Shown here: positions 24,396 through 33,400 of the stretch, piece by piece
How the letters are laid out: each line of letters begins with the position of its first letter
Position numbering within the stretch: the stretch's first letter is position 1
Assembly: GCF_036195325.1 (NCBI RefSeq)
Contig: NZ_CP108101.1
Coordinates: 4,588,001-4,652,000 of the forward strand
DNA: 64,000 nucleotides
From: Streptomyces sp. NBC_00234
GTDB lineage: Bacteria; Actinomycetota; Actinomycetes; Streptomycetales; Streptomycetaceae
Direction of reading: 5' to 3'
Program-made: the position numbers and the translations under genes
Notes under the pieces: generated by a model
What the model was told of the DNA's origin: nothing
The model's input: only the letters and a program-made list of their open reading frames with translations
Database searches by the model: none

Positions 24396-25088
24396 ATGAC
24401 CGAAGCCGACTTCCTGAGCGCGACCCGCGCCTCGTACGACACCTTCGCCGACGCCTACGCGGCCACCTTCCAGGACGAACTGGCGGCCAAGCCCATTGAC
24501 CGGGCGGTACTGACGAGCTTCGCCGAACTCGTACGGGACGGCGACCGCGGACCCCTGGCCGACGTGGGCTGCGGGACGGGCCGGGTGACGAAGTATCTGC
24601 ACGAGCTGGGCGCGGACGTGTTCGGCATCGACCTGTCCCCGGGGATGCTGGCCGTGGCCCGGCGCCACTGCCCGGACCTGCGGTTCGAGGAGGGGTCGAT
24701 GCTCGGCCTCGACCTGCCGGACGGCGGACTGGGCGGGCTGTTGGCCTGGTACTCCACGATCCACGTACCGGACGAGGAACTGCCCCGTGTGTTCGCCGAG
24801 TTCTTCCGCGTGCTCGCCCCGGGAGGCCACCTCCTGCTGGGGTTCCAGGCGGGAGACGGGGTGAAGCACCGGACGGAGGCGTTCGGGCACGACATCGACC
24901 TCGCGTTCCGGCGTCGCCAACCGGATTGGGTGGCCGGGCTGCTGGTCGAGGCAGGGCTGACGATGACGGCCCGCACGGTGCGCGAGATCGACGAGGAGAG
25001 CGACTTCCCCGAGCTGACCCCGCAGGCGTTCCTGCTGGCGCGCAGGCCGATTGTCAGTGGTGCTTGCGAGGATGGTTCCACCGACTGA
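24396..25088 (+). CDS. Class I SAM-dependent methyltransferase
   Basis: 230 residues. Motif I LADVGCGTG (55-62), the acidic ribose ligand in FGIDLSPGML, and motif III-like LAPGGHLLLGF. Methyltransf_11/25 type; the substrate cannot be read. I take the ATG at 24396: a TAGGGT that includes the stop codon of the acetyltransferase gene lies 8 nt upstream, so this gene may have its own leaderless promoter inside the end of its neighbour. Confidence 0.9.
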   Translation: MTEADFLSATRASYDTFADAYAATFQDELAAKPIDRAVLTSFAELVRDGDRGPLADVGCGTGRVTKYLHELGADVFGIDLSPGMLAVARRHCPDLRFEEGSMLGLDLPDGGLGGLLAWYSTIHVPDEELPRVFAEFFRVLAPGGHLLLGFQAGDGVKHRTEAFGHDIDLAFRRRQPDWVAGLLVEAGLTMTARTVREIDEESDFPELTPQAFLLARRPIVSGACEDGSTD

Positions 25089-25097
25089 GGGGGAGCC

Positions 25098-25517
25098 ATG
25101 GGGACCTGGGACACCGGCCACTTCGACAACGACACCGCCGCCGATTTCGGCGGCGAGCTGGACGACGCGCCGCCCGGCAAGCGCGAGGCCCTGCTCAGGG
25201 ACGCGCTGACGGCCGCGGCGGGGACGGGCCGCGAGGACTACCTCGACTCCGACGAGGCCGTGGTGGCGGTGGCCGCCGCCGCGCTGGTCGCCGCGCAGTG
25301 CCCGGGCGGAGCCCCGGTGACCACGGCGTACGGACCGGACGACCCCCTGCCGCCGCTCGACCCCGAGCTGCGCGGCCTGGCGGTGCGCGCCCTGGACCGG
25401 GTGGTGGGCGAGGAGTCCGAACTCCCGGAGCTGTGGGGCGAATCCGGGGACGGCGCGCAGTGGACGGCGGGCATCGCCGAGCTCAGGGCGGTGCTGGCGG
25501 GGGCGGCAGGGGGGTGA
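25098..25517 (+). CDS. DUF4259 domain protein
   Basis: 139 residues opening with the family signature MGTWDTGHFDNDTAADF and continuing with alternating helices (KREALLRDAL, AVVAVAAAALVAAQ, LAVRALDRVV). DUF4259 proteins are small cytosolic proteins of unknown function, some linked to colicin-type immunity. GGGGGAG is 5 nt before the ATG. It follows the methyltransferase gene by 9 nt and is probably co-transcribed. Confidence 0.9.
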   Translation: MGTWDTGHFDNDTAADFGGELDDAPPGKREALLRDALTAAAGTGREDYLDSDEAVVAVAAAALVAAQCPGGAPVTTAYGPDDPLPPLDPELRGLAVRALDRVVGEESELPELWGESGDGAQWTAGIAELRAVLAGAAGG

Positions 25518-25525
25518 AGGCGGAC

Positions 25526-26023
25526 TCAGGCGGGGCGGTGGGTGCCGGTCGCCCCGTCGATCAGTTCGCGGACGATGTCCATGTGGCCGACGTGGCGTAC
25601 GACGTCCTCCAGCATGTGGATGAGGACCCAGCGCATCGACACCGTCCTCCCGTTCCAGGAGGTGCCCGTGTCGTCCAGGCCGATCTCCTCGATCGCCCGG
25701 TCGGCGGCGGCGCGGGCGCGGCCGTAGAAGGCGAGGATCTGCTCGGTCGTCTCGTCCGGGGCGAGCGCCATGTCCTCCGTGGACGGGTCGAACCAGAGCT
25801 TCTCCGTCTCGCGGCCGAACGTCGCGCAGAACCAGCCGTACTCGACGGTCGCGAGATGCTTGACCAGGCCCAGCAGATTGGTTCCGGTGGGGGTCATCGG
25901 GCGGCGCAACTGCTCGTCGTCCAGACCCTCCAGCTTCCACAGCACCACGTCACGGTGCGCGTCGAGACTGGTGTGCAGGGATTCCTTCTCGCCGCCTGCG
26001 GTGTACGGCACGGTCTTCGTCAT
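25526..26023 (-). CDS. DinB family protein (DUF664)
   Basis: 165 residues, a four-helix bundle of the DinB/DUF664 type. Likely metal-binding histidines are in LGLVKHLATVEYGWF, in MRWVLIHMLEDVVRHVGHMDI and near the end. Such proteins include thiol-dependent S-transferases using mycothiol or bacillithiol, but this one is unassigned. The ATG at 26023 is preceded by TACCTT ending 7 nt away and no ribosome site, so a leaderless start is likely. The ORF extension upstream to 26047 is less likely. Confidence 0.88.
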   Translation of the reverse strand: MTKTVPYTAGGEKESLHTSLDAHRDVVLWKLEGLDDEQLRRPMTPTGTNLLGLVKHLATVEYGWFCATFGRETEKLWFDPSTEDMALAPDETTEQILAFYGRARAAADRAIEEIGLDDTGTSWNGRTVSMRWVLIHMLEDVVRHVGHMDIVRELIDGATGTHRPA

Positions 26024-26056
26024 GGGCGGGAAGGTAGCAACCGCCACTGACAGGGC

Positions 26057-26668
26057 TTACGGACGGGGGTGGCCCGCCCGGACCAACTCGGCCACGTCAA
26101 GGGCGACTTCGGCGCCGATGGAAGCCGGGAGAGGGGCTTCCTGCCCGGGGGCGTACACCTCGTGACGGTCGTATCCGCCGGCCAGGGGCTCGGTCAGGAC
26201 GTGAATCCGGTCGTGCTTCCGGTCGACGATCACATAGACCGGAACCTTGGCATCGGCGTAGGCGACCACCTTGTTGCGCAGGTCGTTCTGGTAATTGCCG
26301 GACGTGACCTCGAGCACCAGGCGGAAGACGGCGGGGTCGTAGCAGTTGTTCTCGATCAGGTGCTCGTCGAGGTCGGCGTCGACGATGGCCAGGTCGGGGA
26401 TGGCGTAGTCCTCGGGTCCGCCGGGCAGCCACAGGCCGATTCCCTGGAGGACCTCCGATTCTCCGTCGTCAAGCCCAGCAGCGATGAAGGGGCGCATCAG
26501 CTTGGTCAGGGCACGGGCGTGCGGGCCGTCCGGGGGTGGGGCCACGGTGATGACGCCTCCGATGATCTCGACGCGGTAGCCCGGAAGCTGCTCCATGAGT
26601 CTGTTGGCTGTTTCGAGCAACGCTTCCGGCTCACCGTCACAGGGGTGCTCGACTGCTGCTGCAGACAT
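26057..26668 (-). CDS. Uma2 family (DUF820) putative endonuclease
   Basis: 203 residues with the complete Uma2 core: PDLAIVDADLD, LVLEVTSGNYQNDLRNKVVAYADAKVPVYVIVD, where the D, E and K match a PD-(D/E)xK nuclease site. Streptomyces chromosomes hold many paralogues, and no cellular role is established. GGAGG lies close before the ATG. It lies between a DinB-type gene and serC. Confidence 0.9.
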   Translation of the reverse strand: MSAAAVEHPCDGEPEALLETANRLMEQLPGYRVEIIGGVITVAPPPDGPHARALTKLMRPFIAAGLDDGESEVLQGIGLWLPGGPEDYAIPDLAIVDADLDEHLIENNCYDPAVFRLVLEVTSGNYQNDLRNKVVAYADAKVPVYVIVDRKHDRIHVLTEPLAGGYDRHEVYAPGQEAPLPASIGAEVALDVAELVRAGHPRP

Positions 26669-26768
26669 TGCGGGCCTCCTGGAAGGGCGGGTGTCGAGAC
26701 CATCATCGTAGGACGGGGCGCGCGCCCATGTCCTGCGCGCGATGCGCCACCCGGTCGAGTGATGCGGA

Positions 26769-26802
26769 AACGGCCCTGCCCGCCGAAGCGTGCAGGGCCG
26801 TT
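26769..26802 (-). terminator. serC terminator hairpin
   Basis: AACGGCCCTGC and GCAGGGCCGTT form a perfect 11-bp stem with a 12-nt loop, starting 16 nt after the serC stop codon. The minus-strand 3' side continues TTTCCGC, a weak T-run. The Uma2 gene beyond runs the same way, so this should separate the two transcripts. Confidence 0.8.
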
Positions 26803-26818
26803 CCCGTAGGCGTAACCG

Positions 26819-27937
26819 CTACAGCTTCTCGATCACGTAGTCGATGCAGGCCGTCAGCGCCTGGACGTCCGCCGGGTCGATCGCCGGGAACATCGCCACG
26901 CGCAGCTGGTTGCGGCCCAGCTTGCGGTACGGCTCGGTGTCGACGATCCCGTTGGCGCGCAGCACCTTCGCGATCGCCGAGGCGTCGATCTCGTCCGCGA
27001 AGTCGATCGTGCCGATGACCTGCGAGCGCTTCGCCGGGTCGGTGACGAACGGGGTCGCGTGCTTGGACTCCTCCGCCCAGCCGTACAGGTTCCGCGCCGA
27101 CTGCGCGGTGCGGCCGGTGGTGAAGTCCAGGCCGCCCTGGGTGTTCATCCACTTCAGCTGCTCGTTCAGGAGGAACAGCGTCGCCAGGGCCGGGGTGTTG
27201 TACGTCTGGTTCTTGAGCGAGTTGTCGATCGCCGTCGGGAGCGAGAAGAACTCCGGGACGTGGCGGCCCGACGCGTGGACGCGCGCGGCGCGGTCCAGGG
27301 CTGCCGGGGAGAACACCGCGATCCACAGGCCGCCGTCGGAGGCGAAGGACTTCTGCGGGGCGAAGTAGTAGACGTCCGTCTCGGTGATGTCGACCGGCAG
27401 GCCGCCCGCGCCCGAGGTGGCGTCCACCAGGACCAGGGAGCCCTCGTCGGCGCCCGCGACACGCTTGATGGGTGCCGCGACACCCGTCGAGGTCTCGTTG
27501 TGGGTGAAGGCGTAGACGTCGACGCCCGCCTCGGCCTGCGGCTCCGGGTGGGTGCCCGGGTTGGAGGCGATGACGGTCGGGTCGGCCAGCCACGGGGCGA
27601 GCTTGGCGGCCTTGGCGAACTTCGACGAGAACTCGCCGAAGTTCAGGTGCTGGGACTTCGAGTCGATCAGGCCGTGCGTCGCGACGTCCCAGAAGGCGGT
27701 GGAGCCGCCGTTGCCGAGGACGACCTCGTATCCCTCGGGGAGGGAGAAGAGGCTGCGCACACCGTCACGTACCTCGCCGACCAGGTTCTTGACCGGAGCC
27801 TGGCGGTGGGACGTACCGAGGAGGGAGGTGCCGGTGGCGGCCAGCGCGTCGAGCGCCTCCGTCCGCACCTTGGAGGGCCCGGCGCCGAAGCGTCCGTCGG
27901 CGGGCTTGATGTCAGCGGGGATCTGGATATCGGCCAC
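26819..27937 (-). CDS. serC: Phosphoserine aminotransferase
   Basis: 372 residues, the actinobacterial form of SerC. It transfers an amino group from glutamate to 3-phosphohydroxypyruvate in serine synthesis (and acts in the PLP route in some bacteria), cytosolic and PLP-dependent. The PLP lysine is K196 in APQKSFAS; LGTSHRQAPVK and GNGGSTAFWD match the mycobacterial enzyme closely. It stands alone with a strong terminator, and the start ATG at 27937 follows weak Shine-Dalgarno-like sequence. Confidence 0.96.
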   Translation of the reverse strand: MADIQIPADIKPADGRFGAGPSKVRTEALDALAATGTSLLGTSHRQAPVKNLVGEVRDGVRSLFSLPEGYEVVLGNGGSTAFWDVATHGLIDSKSQHLNFGEFSSKFAKAAKLAPWLADPTVIASNPGTHPEPQAEAGVDVYAFTHNETSTGVAAPIKRVAGADEGSLVLVDATSGAGGLPVDITETDVYYFAPQKSFASDGGLWIAVFSPAALDRAARVHASGRHVPEFFSLPTAIDNSLKNQTYNTPALATLFLLNEQLKWMNTQGGLDFTTGRTAQSARNLYGWAEESKHATPFVTDPAKRSQVIGTIDFADEIDASAIAKVLRANGIVDTEPYRKLGRNQLRVAMFPAIDPADVQALTACIDYVIEKL

Positions 27938-28024
27938 GAGCCGGAGCGTAGTCGGTCCGGTGGACGGTCGAGGACCGTGTCCGTCGGATGAGACGCATGC
28001 TCCAGCTCGTGGACGAGGTCCAGG

Positions 28025-29233
28025 TCAGCCCAGGTCGACCGGGAGTTCGAACAGGTCGTTCTGGGTGACGATCGGCTTGTTGCGCAGTTCGGAGGCCGGC
28101 ACCGCGAGGTCCAGCTCCGGGAAACGCTCGTACAGCGCCGGCAGGGCCACCCCCGCTTCGAGGCGGGACAGCGCCGCGCCCGGGCAGACGTGCGGGCCGT
28201 GGCCGAAGGCGATGTGGCGGTTCGGGGAACGGGTGACGTCGAACTCGCCGGCCGTCGGTCCGTACTGCTCCTCGTCGCGGCCGAGCGCGCCGAAGGAGAC
28301 GATCAGCGCCTCACCCTTCGGCAGGACCCGGTCGCCGACCTGGACGTCCTCGGTCGCGAAGCGGATCAGGACGTGCGAGGTGGGCGTGTTCCAGCGCAGC
28401 GTCTCCTCGATCACGCTCTCCCACGCGACCTCGCCGTTCAGCACGCGCTTGCGCTGCTCCGGGTGGGTCTGGAGGGCCTCCACGACGTTGACGATCAGGC
28501 TGATCGTCGTCTCGTGACCGGCCGCGATGATCAGCTGGAGGGTGTTGACGATCTCCTCGTCGCTGAGGTGGTCGCCGTCCTCGGAGGCCGCGATCAGGGC
28601 GCTCGTCAGGTCGTCGCCCGGGTTCGCGCGCTTCTCGTCCACGATCTTCGTGAACAGGGCGCCGAGGTCCGCCATCATCTGCGGGACCTCCTCCGGCGGG
28701 GTCTGCGTCGAGAAGAACTTCTCGAACAGCTCCTTGAGGCGGGGGTGGTCCGCGGCGTCCACGCCCATCAGCTCGCTGATGACGTTCATGGGCAGCGGGT
28801 AGGCGAACTCCGCCTTCAGGTCGACCGTCTCGCCCTTGGGGAGCGCAGCCAGCCGGTCCAGGCTCGCGTTCGTCAGCGCCTCGATCCCCGCCCGCAGCCG
28901 CTCCACCCGCTTCACCGTCAGCGCCTGCGCGACCAGCGTGCGCAGCCTGCGGTGCTCGGTGCCGTCCACCGTCAGCATGGAGCGGCCCGGGTTGGCCAGA
29001 CCGATCAGCGGCCAGTCCATGGGTATCTCGCCGCGCTGCCAGGCGCCCCACACGTTGATGTCCTTCACCACGCGGCTGTCGGTCAGCAGCTGGCGCGCCT
29101 CCGCGTGGCGGGTGACGGCGTAGCAGTGCACCCCGCCCGGCAGTTCGACCTCGGCGAGCGGGCCGGCGGCACGCAGCGCGGCGCTCTCCGCGTCGAGGTC
29201 GGTGACGAAGGGGTCGAGGACGATCCGGGTCAT
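28025..29233 (-). CDS. Cytochrome P450, CYP154-like, last gene of the conservon
   Basis: 402 residues with all canonical P450 features: I-helix AAGHETT, K-helix EETLR (ExxR), and heme loop FGHGPHVCPGAA. The overall sequence (MTRIVLDPFVTDLDAESAALRAAG) is typical of CYP154, and CYP154/CYP157 pairs at conservon ends are known from Streptomyces. The ATG overlaps the stop of the preceding P450 (ATGA). Electron partners and substrate are not encoded here. It probably acts in the signalling or metabolic output of the conservon. Confidence 0.92.
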   Translation of the reverse strand: MTRIVLDPFVTDLDAESAALRAAGPLAEVELPGGVHCYAVTRHAEARQLLTDSRVVKDINVWGAWQRGEIPMDWPLIGLANPGRSMLTVDGTEHRRLRTLVAQALTVKRVERLRAGIEALTNASLDRLAALPKGETVDLKAEFAYPLPMNVISELMGVDAADHPRLKELFEKFFSTQTPPEEVPQMMADLGALFTKIVDEKRANPGDDLTSALIAASEDGDHLSDEEIVNTLQLIIAAGHETTISLIVNVVEALQTHPEQRKRVLNGEVAWESVIEETLRWNTPTSHVLIRFATEDVQVGDRVLPKGEALIVSFGALGRDEEQYGPTAGEFDVTRSPNRHIAFGHGPHVCPGAALSRLEAGVALPALYERFPELDLAVPASELRNKPIVTQNDLFELPVDLG

Positions 29234-30465
29234 TTCTGGCCTCCGAGGGCAGGCGTGGGAGTGAAGCGGACCGGCAGGTCGGTGAGACCGCGCAGCCACG
29301 GGGACGGGCGCCGCGTCAGCTGCTCCTCCGGGACCGCGAGGTCGACGTCCGGCAGCCGGTCGAGCAGCACCTCGATGCCGGTACGGGCGACGACCTCGGC
29401 CGTCTCCTGTGCGGGGAACGGGCAGCGGTGCTCGCCGTGACCGAAGGAGAGGAACGCGTTGTTGCCGCCGGTCAGCGCCGATCCGTCGGTCCGCACCTGC
29501 GGGTCGCCGTTGGCCGCGGCGATCCCCAGGAGCAGCAGGTCGCCCGCCTTGATGTGCCGGCCGCCGAGGCGGGTCTCGCGGGCGGCCCAGCGGCCGGCCA
29601 CGTTCTGGGTGGGGGTGTCCTCCCAGAGCACTTCGTTCATCGCCTCGCCGATGCTGTGCCGGCCGCCGGAGAGCGAGGCCGCGAACCGGTCGTCGGTCAG
29701 CATCAGCCGCAGCGAGTTGCCCATCCAGTCGGCGGTCGGCTGGTGGCCCGCCGCCATCATGACCATCAGGTCCTGGGCGATCTCCTCGTCCGAGAAACCG
29801 TCGGTGTTGGCGAGCATCCGCGTGACCACGTCGTCGCCGGGCTCGGCGTGCTTGTCGGCCAGCAGCTGGATCATGGACGAGGCGAGATGCATCTGCCCGG
29901 CGAGCGCCCGCTCCCGGCCGTCGATCATGTCGTTGATCGAGCCGACGAGCGCGGACCCGGTCTCGTCGGAGAAGCCGTAGATCTTCGCCAGCACGCGGGC
30001 CGGGAGCAGCATCGCGTAGTCGGCGATGATGTCCGTACGGCCGGTGGAGCAGAACCGGTCGATGAGATCGTCGGCGAACTCCTCCGCGTACCGCTTGAGC
30101 GCGAACGGGTCCACGCCCTCCAGCGCCTCGCTGATCATCGCCGCACGCCGGCTGTGCCGTTCGCCGACGGTGTAGAGGATCGAGGGCTGCTTGCGGCCGA
30201 TCATCGGCAGCAGGGGCCAGTCGTCCGGGATGCGGTCCCACTGGTTCCACAGGTCGGAGTCCCGGCTGAACAGCACCGGGTCGCTGGTGACCTGGTGCAG
30301 TTCGCGGTAGCCGAGGATCAGCCAGGCGGGCACGTCGCCGTCGAGCACGACCGGGGCGACGGCGCCGTGGTCGCGGCGCATGTCCCGGTAGAGCTGTACG
30401 GGGTCGGTCTGGAACCGCGGACCGGACAGCGGCACGGAGCCGTGGGACACGGGGCACTCGTTCAC
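29230..30465 (-). CDS. Cytochrome P450, CYP157-like, lacking the ExxR motif
   Basis: 411 residues from a GTG at 30465 that overlaps the cvnD stop (GTGA). The K-helix position reads NEVLWEDTP, so arginine of the nearly universal ExxR is tryptophan. The heme loop is FGHGEHRCPFPA, keeping the cysteine but with phenylalanine for the usual glycine; the I-helix is AAGHQPT instead of AGxET. These departures are the published hallmarks of CYP157. Either it is catalytically unusual or it serves as a non-catalytic partner of the adjacent CYP154-like enzyme. The upstream frame to 30807 is a shadow of cvnD. Confidence 0.92.
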   Translation of the reverse strand: MNECPVSHGSVPLSGPRFQTDPVQLYRDMRRDHGAVAPVVLDGDVPAWLILGYRELHQVTSDPVLFSRDSDLWNQWDRIPDDWPLLPMIGRKQPSILYTVGERHSRRAAMISEALEGVDPFALKRYAEEFADDLIDRFCSTGRTDIIADYAMLLPARVLAKIYGFSDETGSALVGSINDMIDGRERALAGQMHLASSMIQLLADKHAEPGDDVVTRMLANTDGFSDEEIAQDLMVMMAAGHQPTADWMGNSLRLMLTDDRFAASLSGGRHSIGEAMNEVLWEDTPTQNVAGRWAARETRLGGRHIKAGDLLLLGIAAANGDPQVRTDGSALTGGNNAFLSFGHGEHRCPFPAQETAEVVARTGIEVLLDRLPDVDLAVPEEQLTRRPSPWLRGLTDLPVRFTPTPALGGQK

Positions 30466-31106
30466 GGGGTGGGCTCCGGAGTCATGGATGCCGGGGCTGC
30501 CGCCAGGGCGGCTTCCCGGGTACGGGCGGCAGCCAGCTGCTGGAGGTGCTCGACCAGGGTGATCAGCACGTACTTGCTGGACGAACGGTCCCGGGCGTCG
30601 CACTCGACGAGCGGTACGTCCGGCGAGAGGTCCAGGGCGTCCCGGATCTGCTGCTCGCTGTGGAGTGGGCCGCCGAAGTCGTTGCACGCGACGATGAAGG
30701 GCGTCCCGTGGTGCTCCAGCCGGTCGATGGCGTACCAGGAGTCGGCGAGCCGCCGGGTGTCGACGAGGACGACGGCGCCGAGGGTGCCGGAGAACAGCCG
30801 GTCCCACAGGAACCAGAAGCGCTCCTGTCCGGGCGCGCCGAAGAGGTACAGCACCGAGCGTGCGTCGAGAGTGATCCGGCCGAAGTCGAAGGCGACCGTG
30901 GTGGACGTCTTCGACTGGACGCCGTCGAGGTGGTCGACGGCCTCGCCCGCGCGGGTCATGGTCTCTTCCGTGTTGAGCGGACGGATCTCGCTCACGGAAC
31001 GGACCATGGTGGTCTTGCCGACCCCGAAGCCGCCGACGACGACGATCTTCAGTCCGTTGTCGGCCGTCGCCTGCAGGGCGGCACGGTCAGAGGTTGCGGA
31101 GTCCAA
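30462..31106 (-). CDS. cvnD: Conservon GTPase CvnD
   Basis: 214 residues of the Ras/MglA-like small GTPase type: P-loop GGFGVGKTT, switch region FDFGRI, GAPGQERF (G3) and CNDF at the NKxD position. In conservons, CvnD interacts with CvnB and CvnC at the membrane with the CvnA sensor, in a system compared to eukaryotic G-protein signalling. I chose the TTG at 31106 (giving MDSATSD), which matches homologue N-termini and overlaps cvnC by 20 bp; the longer ATG-started frame would overlap much more. Confidence 0.93.
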   Translation of the reverse strand: MDSATSDRAALQATADNGLKIVVVGGFGVGKTTMVRSVSEIRPLNTEETMTRAGEAVDHLDGVQSKTSTTVAFDFGRITLDARSVLYLFGAPGQERFWFLWDRLFSGTLGAVVLVDTRRLADSWYAIDRLEHHGTPFIVACNDFGGPLHSEQQIRDALDLSPDVPLVECDARDRSSSKYVLITLVEHLQQLAAARTREAALAAAPASMTPEPTP

Positions 31107-31458
31107 CGAGCACCTGTTCCAGGATGTCGGGGTCGGGGAGCCGGTCCGCGACACGGGCAGTACGGGGGTGCCGGGCGCTGATCCGGCCGGTGTCGAGCAG
31201 ATCGCACAGCATGATGCGCACGATGCTGACGGGCAGGTCCAGGCTCGCGGCTATCTCGACGACCGCGGAGGGACGCTCGCACATCCGCAGGATCGCGACG
31301 TGCTCCGACTGCATGCCGGGGGACGGCTCGCACTCGGAGACGACGAGCGTCACCAGGTCGAAGGCGGCCGAGTCGGACCGGCTGCGCCCACCGGTGAGGG
31401 TGTAGAGCCGGTCCGGGTCGTCGTCGCGGCCGGGGCGGCGACGGGGCGCCGCCGTCAT
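31087..31458 (-). CDS. cvnC: Conservon protein CvnC (DUF742)
   Basis: 123 residues. DUF742 is a winged-helix-like domain (LRMCERPSAVVEIAASLDLPVSIVRIMLCDLLDTGRI) preceded by a variable basic N-terminus (RRRPGRDDDPDRLYTLTGGR). In conservons it complexes with CvnB and CvnD. It starts on an ATGA overlap with cvnB and overlaps cvnD, giving tight coupling. Confidence 0.93.
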   Translation of the reverse strand: MTAAPRRRPGRDDDPDRLYTLTGGRSRSDSAAFDLVTLVVSECEPSPGMQSEHVAILRMCERPSAVVEIAASLDLPVSIVRIMLCDLLDTGRISARHPRTARVADRLPDPDILEQVLVGLRNL

Positions 31459-31901
31459 ACGTCCGCGGTTTCCGCGGCCGAGGCGTCGGCAGCCGCTTCT
31501 GCGGGGGTGCGGGGCGGGGCGACGAGGTGCTCGCCGAGCTGCTCGACGAGTTCGCTCATGTTGTGGCCGACGAGGCCGACGTCGGAGTCCTCCGAGGCGA
31601 CGACCGCGAGATGCGCACCCGCTCCCGCCTCCACGATGAACAGCACCCCGCCGTAGAACTCGGCCATCGCGGACCGTACGCCGCCGGTGCCGTCACCGAA
31701 CTCGATGGACGCGCCGTGCGACAGGCTCTGGATACCGGCGGAGATCGCGGCCAGCTGGTCGGCCTGGTCGACGGAGAGCTCCGGGGTGCGGCACAGCTTG
31801 AGGCCGTCCCGGGACAGGACGAGGGCGTGCCGGGTGCCGGGCGTGCGTTCGAGCAGCCCCTCCAGCAGCCAGTTGAGCTTCTCGTCGGTGGTCGCGGTCA
31901 T
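31455..31901 (-). CDS. cvnB: Conservon protein CvnB (roadblock/LC7)
   Basis: 148 residues with a roadblock/LC7 fold (LNWLLEGLLERTPGTRHALVLS, GGVLFIVEAG) and an alanine/proline-rich tail. Roadblock proteins regulate small GTPases, as MglB does for MglA, so it is the expected regulator of CvnD. ATGA overlaps exist at both ends. Confidence 0.94.
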   Translation of the reverse strand: MTATTDEKLNWLLEGLLERTPGTRHALVLSRDGLKLCRTPELSVDQADQLAAISAGIQSLSHGASIEFGDGTGGVRSAMAEFYGGVLFIVEAGAGAHLAVVASEDSDVGLVGHNMSELVEQLGEHLVAPPRTPAEAAADASAAETADV

Positions 31902-33400
31902 CGGGTGTTGCCTTCCGGGTGCGGGGAGTTGGCTCGTACCGCCTTGCTGAAGGTGCTGAAGCGGGCTGCCTGGACCTTCGGGTCGGTGGTACGGGGCCGG
32001 GAGGTGTCGGCGTCGGAACCGACGCCGCCGGTACGGGATTCGGCGGCGGCGAGGGTGCGTCCGCGGCGGCGCTTGGGCAGGCCGCTCTCGCCGAACTGGG
32101 GGAGTGAGCCCGTGGTTTCCGACGCGGAGTCGTGCTCTTCGCGCGGCTCGGACCCCTCGGCGGGTTCCGGCGCCGCCCCGGTGTCCGGGGCCGGCGTGGA
32201 CTCCGCGTCCGGGGTCCGGTCGGATTCCGGCTCCGGATCGGGCGTCGCGGGGAGCTCCGGGGCCGGCGCGAGCGCCGAGGCGCGGGAGATGAGTTCCTGC
32301 GGAAGCATCATCAGCGCGCCCGTGCCGCCGCGCGCGGACGGCCGGAACGAGACGGTGAGGCCGTGCTTACGGGCCAGCCGGCCGACGACGGCGAGGCCGA
32401 GCCGGGTGCCGGAGATGCCGGTGAGGTCCTGGTTCTCGGACGACACGGCACGTTCGGCGCGGCGCAGCTGCACGTCGCTCATCACCAGGCCGCTGTCCTC
32501 GACGGTGATGACGATGCCCGCGGGCACCTCCTCGACGTACACGTGCACCTCGGCGGTGGGCGGCGAGAAGTTCGCCGCGTTGTCGAGGAGTTCGGCGAGC
32601 GCGTGCATGATGCCCTCGGCGGCGTGCCCGGCGATCGCGACGTCACTGGTGGAGTGCAGCCGGATGCGCTGGTAGCTGCCGATACGGCCCATCGCGCCGC
32701 GCAGGATCGACTCCATGACGATCGGCTTCGCCCAGCGGCGGCCGGAGCGCGCGCCGGTCAGTACGGCGATGGAGTCGGCCAGCCGGCCCGCCTGGGCGGT
32801 GCGGTGGTCCAGGTGCAGGAGATCACCGAGGACGTCCTCGGCGGTGTGCCGGTGCTCCATCTCGCGGAGGTCGGCCAGCATGCTCGTGGCGAGGGCCTGC
32901 ATCCGGCCCGCGGCGTTGGCACAGGCCGCCACGGCGGCGGAGCGCTCGGTCTCGCTGCGGGTGGCGCGGGTGGTCAGCTGCTTCACCTCGGAGGCGAGGC
33001 GCTCGCACTCCGCCGTGGCCTCGGAGGTGATCCGTGCCGTCTCGGCCGTCGCCTGGGCGTTGACCCGGGCGGTCTCGGTGGCGGCGGCGGCCCTGATCCG
33101 GGCGGTCTCGGCGGTGAAGCGCTGCGCCTCGGCGGCGGACGACGAGACGAGCCGGGAGGTCTCGGCGGTGAAGCGCTGGGCGTCGGCGGCCCGCAGCGCG
33201 CGCAGACCGCGCGCCGTGAGCAGGGAGTGGACGGCGACGGTCACCGCGGCGGTCAGCAGGACGGCGGCTGACCCCGCTCCCCAGGCCAGCGGGGTCCGTA
33301 CCGATGCGGGAGCGGCGGCTACGGCCCACAGACACAGGGAACCGGTGACGGCTGCCGAGACCAGCAGGGCGAGTGCGGTCGGCCGGAATATAGGGCGCAA
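31898..33400 (-). CDS. cvnA: Conservon sensor kinase-like protein CvnA
   Basis: 500 residues. Two N-terminal membrane helices (about 7-28 and 36-60), a long coiled coil built of repeated AQRFTAETSRL and ARITSEATAE units (about 70-165), a helical dimer region, and an HATPase domain with N-box ALAELLDNAANFSP. A disordered Pro/Glu tail (about 370-500) follows. The classical phospho-accepting histidine of a histidine kinase is not obvious, as is usual for CvnA. I chose the TTG at 33400, 6 nt after AAGGA; a TTG at 33436 is in frame. First gene of the six-gene operon. Confidence 0.9.
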   Translation of the reverse strand: MRPIFRPTALALLVSAAVTGSLCLWAVAAAPASVRTPLAWGAGSAAVLLTAAVTVAVHSLLTARGLRALRAADAQRFTAETSRLVSSSAAEAQRFTAETARIRAAAATETARVNAQATAETARITSEATAECERLASEVKQLTTRATRSETERSAAVAACANAAGRMQALATSMLADLREMEHRHTAEDVLGDLLHLDHRTAQAGRLADSIAVLTGARSGRRWAKPIVMESILRGAMGRIGSYQRIRLHSTSDVAIAGHAAEGIMHALAELLDNAANFSPPTAEVHVYVEEVPAGIVITVEDSGLVMSDVQLRRAERAVSSENQDLTGISGTRLGLAVVGRLARKHGLTVSFRPSARGGTGALMMLPQELISRASALAPAPELPATPDPEPESDRTPDAESTPAPDTGAAPEPAEGSEPREEHDSASETTGSLPQFGESGLPKRRRGRTLAAAESRTGGVGSDADTSRPRTTDPKVQAARFSTFSKAVRANSPHPEGNTR

